DNA of 8,820 bases, taken from contig DPMC01000060.1 in the NCBI GenBank assembly GCA_003541675.1, positions 635 to 9,454 on the forward strand. The letters run 5' to 3'. Positions 5,509 through 8,820 of the stretch are shown here, piece after piece; within the stretch, counting starts at the first letter, position 1, and every line of letters begins with the position of its first letter. The position numbers and the translations under genes are program-made. Source of the stretch: Acidimicrobiaceae bacterium (GTDB taxonomy: Bacteria; Actinomycetota; Acidimicrobiia; Acidimicrobiales; MedAcidi-G1). The notes under the pieces are model-generated. The model ran no database searches and had not been told where the DNA came from. It saw only the letters and a list, made by a program, of their open reading frames with translations.

Positions 5509-6782
5509 GTGGATTCCACCTCCCGAAGGAATGTGTCGAGTAGCGATCCGATCTGCCGGGTGGCCAGCAGGAAACCGTCGTGACCATCGGGACTCTGGAT
5601 CACATGGTGGACGCAGCGTCCACCAGCCTCCCGGATCGCGTCCCGTATGGCCGTCTGCTGACCGGTCGGATACAGGGTGTCGGAACTGATGCTGAGGGTC
5701 AACGCCGGCAGATGGGCCAGGCGCCTAACAGCATGGTCCATGCCACCACGGTCACGGGCGAGATCGTGGAGGTCCATGACCCGGTTCAGGACGAGGTAGC
5801 TGTTGGCGTCGAAGCGTCGCACCAACTTCTCACCTTGGTAGTCGAGGTACGACTCGACCTGGAAACGGTCCCACCGACCGAACAACGCACGAGGATTAAC
5901 GAGATCCCGGGCGAACCGGTCGTCGAACACCTCCTTGCTGCGATACGTGATATGGGCCACCGCCCGGGCCAAGGCCAGGCCGGCGAACGGACCATCACCC
6001 GGTTCGGCTTCGTAGTAGTCGCCGCCACGGAACCGAGGATCGAGGGCCAGCGCCGTGCGTCCAACCGCGCTCCACGCCACCTGCTGGGCGCTAGCGGCCA
6101 ACGCGGTGGCGATCGGCGAGAGGGCGCGCACCCGGTCCGGATACATCACACCCCACTCGAGGACCTGCATGCCGCCCATCGAGCCGCCGACCACGGCCAG
6201 CCAACGGTCGATGCCCAGATCGTCGGCCACCGCGGCCTGACATCGCACGATGTCCCGAGTGGTCACCGTGGGAAAGGTTGAACCGTATGGGCTACCGGTC
6301 GACGGATCGATAGTGGCCGGGCCGGTCGAACCCTGACAACCGCCGAGCGAGTTGACACACACCACGAAATGACGGTCAGTGTCGATGCCGCACCCCGGCC
6401 CGACCACGCCGTTCCACCACCCCTCGGTGGCATGACCGCCACCTGAGGCACCGTAGGCGTGGCTGTCGGCGGTCAGGGCGTGACAGATGAGGATGGCATT
6501 GTCGGCGGTCGGCGACAGTTCACCCCATGTTTCGTAGGCGACCTCGATGTCGGATAGGGCCTCGCCGCTCTCCAACGAAAGGGGCCGGCCTCCACCTACC
6601 GAGGTGAACCTCCGTCCGCCGACCGGATCTCCATGGCGCCATGCTCCAGTGACCGGAAGCCCGTCCGTGTAGGTGCGCGGATGCACCGGCAAAGCGCCTG
6701 GGAGGTCCACGGGCCGGAGAATGGGCGGCTCAAGGGTCGGGTCAACGGGGTATCCGTCGTCGCTCCTCGGTTTGTCCGTCAT
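5505..6782 (-). CDS. metX: Homoserine O-acetyltransferase MetX
   Basis: Alpha/beta-hydrolase-fold acyltransferase that transfers an acyl group (normally acetyl from acetyl-CoA) to homoserine, the committed step of methionine synthesis. At 425 residues it is somewhat longer than the usual 350-390, because of a Pro-rich, low-complexity N-terminus (about 1-45). Signatures include VAYETWGEL (81-89), LICHALT (98-104), VNSLGGCQGSTGP (143-155), the nucleophile elbow GGSMGGMQ with Ser201, SSDTLYP with Asp368, and SPDGHDGF with His401, completing the Ser-Asp-His triad. The ATG at 6782 is preferred because GGAG lies nine bases upstream and all homologous sequence starts after it. The frame is open further upstream, but that part covers the riboswitch. 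It overlaps the downstream PLP-enzyme gene by 4 bp. Expression is probably shut off by SAM through the riboswitch just upstream. Confidence 0.95.
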   Translation of the reverse strand: MTDKPRSDDGYPVDPTLEPPILRPVDLPGALPVHPRTYTDGLPVTGAWRHGDPVGGRRFTSVGGGRPLSLESGEALSDIEVAYETWGELSPTADNAILICHALTADSHAYGASGGGHATEGWWNGVVGPGCGIDTDRHFVVCVNSLGGCQGSTGPATIDPSTGSPYGSTFPTVTTRDIVRCQAAVADDLGIDRWLAVVGGSMGGMQVLEWGVMYPDRVRALSPIATALAASAQQVAWSAVGRTALALDPRFRGGDYYEAEPGDGPFAGLALARAVAHITYRSKEVFDDRFARDLVNPRALFGRWDRFQVESYLDYQGEKLVRRFDANSYLVLNRVMDLHDLARDRGGMDHAVRRLAHLPALTLSISSDTLYPTGQQTAIRDAIREAGGRCVHHVIQSPDGHDGFLLATRQIGSLLDTFLREVEST

Positions 6783-6850
6783 GGCGCCGTTCTCCAACAG
6801 GACCTTCCACGCGCTCGGCGCCGACAGCGTGACTCGAAAGCCAGCCGGCG
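6783..6850 (-). promoter_or_regulatory. Riboswitch expression platform: competing sequester and anti-sequester helices
   Basis: Two hairpins that cannot coexist can be drawn. In the sequester, GGCGCCG (6822-6816) pairs over 7 bp with CGGCGCC (6789-6783), ending directly against the metX ATG and holding the GGAG ribosome-binding site (6795-6792) in its loop. In the anti-sequester, CGCCGGC (6850-6844) pairs over 7 bp, with one G-U, with GTCGGCG (6825-6819), taking most of the same strand. Positions 6850-6849 also belong to the aptamer pseudoknot, so SAM binding should favour the sequester and block translation. The pairings are seen; their use is inferred, and GC-rich sequence produces such pairings by chance more often than average. 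Confidence 0.55.
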
Positions 6851-6960
6851 GACACTTCGTTGCCCCTCTCAAGGCCACATCCCCACCGTCTCCGACGGGC
6901 GAGCACCTTGGGTGTCCGTCCCAGGTTGCCGGACCCGGCGAACCGGGCCTCTCGTGATGT
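6849..6960 (-). promoter_or_regulatory. SAM riboswitch aptamer, SAM-I/IV type
   Basis: The minus strand contains the SAM-I clan core: GAGAGG, a hairpin, CCGGCAACCT, a hairpin, AAGGTGC, a hairpin, and the closing strand. P1 is ACATC (6960-6956) with GATGT (6881-6877). P2 is CCCGG/CCGGG (6947-6943/6938-6934) on a TTCG tetraloop, with no kink-turn or P2-loop pseudoknot as in classic SAM-I. P3 is ACCTGGG (6926-6920) with CCC-A-AGGT (6912-6905). P4 is CCGTC/GACGG (6898-6894/6890-6886). The P3 loop CGGACA (6918-6913) is perfectly complementary to TGTCCG (6854-6849) downstream of P1, the pseudoknot position known from SAM-IV and SAM-I/IV. It lies just upstream of metX, the expected target. Confidence 0.88.
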
Positions 6961-6969
6961 CGTCGTACC

Positions 6970-7001
6970 AGTGTAGGCGGGGTGGCTCGCAAGGACGCCA
7001 A
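6970..7001 (-). promoter_or_regulatory. Possible promoter of the met operon
   Basis: TACACT (6975-6970, TANNNT type) lies ten bases before the first base of the riboswitch P1 helix. The expected transcription start, near 6963, would make the leader begin with the aptamer. The best -35 likeness is TTGGCG (7001-6996), but the 20-base spacer is long, so the -35 is doubtful. The box lies in the gap behind the methyltransferase stop (7039). No convincing terminator is visible between 7038 and 7001. Confidence 0.4.
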
Positions 7002-7038
7002 TGCATTGATCTCGGCCAGTCGATGTCCGCCCGACGGC

Positions 7039-8724
7039 TCAGTGCCTCGCCGGGTGGCGGGACCACCACCAGTCCACGAGCGTGGCCGCCGCTTCCGGAT
7101 CGACAACGCCGTAGGCCGCGACCATGACCCGACCGAACTCCCGCCACGTATCGGAACCCGCAGGTGCCCCGGAGGAACGGTGCAGCGTTCGGGCTAGCGC
7201 CGTCCCTTCGTTCCAGGCCCCAGCATCGGTCGGCAGCGGAAGGTCGGAGACCTGGGCGGCCGAGAGCCGGAGCCGACCAGAGGACCGGGCCGCCCCGAGG
7301 AATCGGCGGACGGCCAGGGCGGTGATTGACGGTGCCGACAACGCGGCCGCCAGTCGCCACAACACCTCGAGGTCGACCTCCCGGCTCCTACCGTCCGGCT
7401 CGACGACGATCAGCGGGGTGACGGGCACGAGATCACCCGTCTGGTCAACAACCACCTCGACCACGGCGGTCTGAGAAGCCACCAACAGCTTGGGTCGGCG
7501 ACGCTCAGCGAACCATCGTCCAACCTCGGGATCACCGGCGGTCACGGCATCGAGATCAACCACCGGCGCCTGCCAACGGCGGCCGTCAAAACGGCAGGGC
7601 CGATCTCCCCAACGAAGGTGCAGGGGATCTACCGACCCCGTGGTCACCATCGACGGGCGCGGGTCATCCGGACCGGATCGCTCGACGACGCCGGCCACCA
7701 ACCCGTAGAAGTGCTGCCGGAAACCCGCTGTTACCGCGCCCATGGTCCCGATGGAACCGCCCGTCGTAGTCCCGCCGTCGGACGGCACCCCCGGAGGTAC
7801 ACCGAGCACACTGGCCAGTACTCCGCCCCACGTCTCACCCACGGCGGGTTCCGGCGACCGGCCGGCGATGACTACCTCCCGATCCACGAACACCTCCACG
7901 GGTGTCTCGACGCGGGGGCTACGCCGGCAGGGAGACCGTTCGACCACCGGGGCACAGACCTCGGCATGGCCAGCGAACACCTCCGAGCGGTCCCACCAAA
8001 TCCCGGCCAGCCGGGCCGTCGAGATGACGAGATCACGGACCGGTCCCGCATCACGGGCGGCCAGCACCGACTGGGGCTGGATCAGCACCATCCGTCCACC
8101 GTCGGCCAACAGGTCTAGACCGGCGGCCAGGAACAACCAGGCCACGTCGGTGTAGGCGGCGACCAGTCCCGGAAACCGATACCGGAGCCGTTCCCGGTCA
8201 GCGGCAGACACAACCGTGGACGCCCGGAGCTGGCCCAGAAACGGAGGATTGCCCACCACGGCATCGAACCCGGTGGTAGCACCTCCGCCGGGACATCCAG
8301 CCCAGACGTCACGACCGTGGTGGAGCGGATCGCCGACCACCACCCCCTCAACCTGACCGGGCTCGATGCCCGCCCACGTCGCCAGAAGGCGGCGGGTCAC
8401 CTCAACCGATGTTGGGTCGATGTCGGCGCCAAACAGGTGGCGCCGAACCACGGTGGCCGGATCAGCAACCCCCTGATCTACTAGAAGCCGGCCGGCGGCC
8501 AGCAGAAACACCCCGGCCCCACACGCCGGGTCGGCCACAGTGCCGGCTGTTGAACCGTTCGTGGGAACGAGCGCGAGCGCTGTTAGTCGTTCGGCTATGT
8601 CAGATGGCGTGAAGAAAACACCACGCTCGCGACGGTCATCGACCCGCTGCAGGTCGGCCGCCAGGACGGCGGCCAGATCATCGACCTCGTGGGAGGTCAG
8701 GCTGCGTCGGCGGCCGGGTCCCAC
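7039..8724 (-). CDS. Stand-alone N6-adenine-type DNA methyltransferase
   Basis: SAM-dependent DNA methyltransferase of 561 residues. Motif X-like RGVFFTP (34-40) is followed by motif I DPACGAGVFLLAA (65-77), which binds SAM, then GADIDP (99-104) and the catalytic motif IV NPPF (159-162). GLDLLADGGRMVLIQPQSVL (202-221) follows. This X-I-IV order is that of gamma-class adenine methylases (Eco57I-like/type I HsdM-like). The region after about 330 lacks motifs and is the likely target-recognition part. RLRLSAAQVSDLPLP (about 491-505) resembles the C-terminal motif of type IIG-like recognition domains. It is much shorter than bifunctional type IIG enzymes and no nuclease motif is visible, so it probably only methylates. 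The GTG at 8724 overlaps the upstream gene by 28 bp and has no clear ribosome-binding site. No downstream in-frame start precedes motif X. Function as defence, epigenetic control or an orphan methylase is open. Confidence 0.85.
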   Translation of the reverse strand: MGPGRRRSLTSHEVDDLAAVLAADLQRVDDRRERGVFFTPSDIAERLTALALVPTNGSTAGTVADPACGAGVFLLAAGRLLVDQGVADPATVVRRHLFGADIDPTSVEVTRRLLATWAGIEPGQVEGVVVGDPLHHGRDVWAGCPGGGATTGFDAVVGNPPFLGQLRASTVVSAADRERLRYRFPGLVAAYTDVAWLFLAAGLDLLADGGRMVLIQPQSVLAARDAGPVRDLVISTARLAGIWWDRSEVFAGHAEVCAPVVERSPCRRSPRVETPVEVFVDREVVIAGRSPEPAVGETWGGVLASVLGVPPGVPSDGGTTTGGSIGTMGAVTAGFRQHFYGLVAGVVERSGPDDPRPSMVTTGSVDPLHLRWGDRPCRFDGRRWQAPVVDLDAVTAGDPEVGRWFAERRRPKLLVASQTAVVEVVVDQTGDLVPVTPLIVVEPDGRSREVDLEVLWRLAAALSAPSITALAVRRFLGAARSSGRLRLSAAQVSDLPLPTDAGAWNEGTALARTLHRSSGAPAGSDTWREFGRVMVAAYGVVDPEAAATLVDWWWSRHPARH

Positions 8725-8820
8725 GCCATCAGGTCATCGAGCCGCTCGTCGTTGGAGTACACCTCGACGATCGGCTGCTTCATTCCGAGGCGGCGCAGCA
8801 GCTTGCGGACCTCGAGTTCC
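8697..8820 (-). CDS. C-terminal fragment of an unrecognised protein
   Basis: The minus strand is open from the window edge to a TGA at 8699-8697 and encodes 40 residues starting ELEVRKLLRRLGMKQPIVEV and ending LMAWDPAADAA. Composition and G/C-rich codon ends match neighbouring real genes. The fragment has an amphipathic helix (LEVRKLLRRLG), a strand-like PIVEVYS and an acidic tail. I do not recognise the family. It overlaps the methyltransferase start by 28 bp in another frame, so the two are probably translated from one mRNA and this protein may be a partner of the methylase or an unrelated housekeeping gene. Confidence 0.65.
   Translation of the reverse strand, partial: ELEVRKLLRRLGMKQPIVEVYSNDERLDDLMAWDPAADAA

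Noticed and set aside
5580..6281. A 233-residue plus-strand frame opposite metX.
   Set aside because: It is fully antisense to catalytic MetX sequence, with a composition that mirrors MetX codons and no domain of its own.
6783..6822. Two GGCGCC palindromes upstream of metX as a repressor operator.
   Set aside because: They pair with each other around the ribosome-binding site and fit the riboswitch platform better; GGCGCC is also frequent by chance in such GC-rich DNA.
6783..7106. A longer MetX reading frame starting at 7106 (533 residues).
   Set aside because: The extra 108 residues have no family similarity, overlap the methyltransferase 3' end and cover the riboswitch and promoter; the ATG at 6782 has a proper ribosome-binding site.
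1..8820. CRISPR arrays, insertion sequences, long direct repeats or a novel multi-gene defence system.
   Set aside because: I saw no regularly spaced repeats, transposase motifs or terminal inverted repeats, and the single methyltransferase without a visible nuclease does not by itself make a defence system.

Overview
The window is GC-rich, densely packed bacterial DNA in which every gene I can support lies on the minus strand, so the biological reading order runs from high to low coordinates. Strong third-position G/C, TANNNT-type -10 boxes, 4-bp ATGA gene overlaps and an S-adenosylmethionine (SAM) riboswitch of the SAM-I/IV type point to an actinobacterium. A marine or freshwater Acidimicrobiia-like lineage is a guess from overall gene character, not something I could test.

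Layout in transcription order. (1) 8820-8697: the last 40 residues of an unrecognised protein. (2) 8724-7039: a stand-alone N6-adenine-type DNA methyltransferase that overlaps that gene by 28 bp. (3) 7001-6783: a control region with a probable promoter, a SAM-I/IV-type riboswitch aptamer, and a downstream segment that can form two mutually exclusive hairpins around the ribosome-binding site. (4) 6782-4273: metX (homoserine O-acetyltransferase) and a 4-bp-overlapping Cys/Met-metabolism PLP enzyme. Together they acetylate homoserine and replace the acyl group with a sulfur nucleophile on the way to methionine. (5) 4251-3472: an Fpg/Nei-family DNA glycosylase with an unusual zinc-finger ligand set. 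(6) 3435-2861: a small two-membrane-segment protein and an overlapping 76-residue soluble protein, both of unknown function, apparently with their own leaderless promoter. (7) 2813-2710: tRNA-Gly(GCC) with an encoded CCA end, followed by an intrinsic terminator. (8) 2582-1: a promoter and a three-gene, split-alpha-subunit proton-translocating NAD(P) transhydrogenase operon (pntAa-pntAb-pntB), with pntB leaving the window at its 3' end.

The most informative element is the methionine control region. All four SAM-I/IV aptamer helices and a perfect 6-bp pseudoknot between the P3 loop and a strand downstream of P1 can be drawn by eye. The pseudoknot strand overlaps an anti-sequester hairpin that competes with a 7-bp helix placed directly against the metX start codon, giving a complete translational OFF-switch model for methionine synthesis. 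I see no mobile elements, CRISPR arrays or large repeats.
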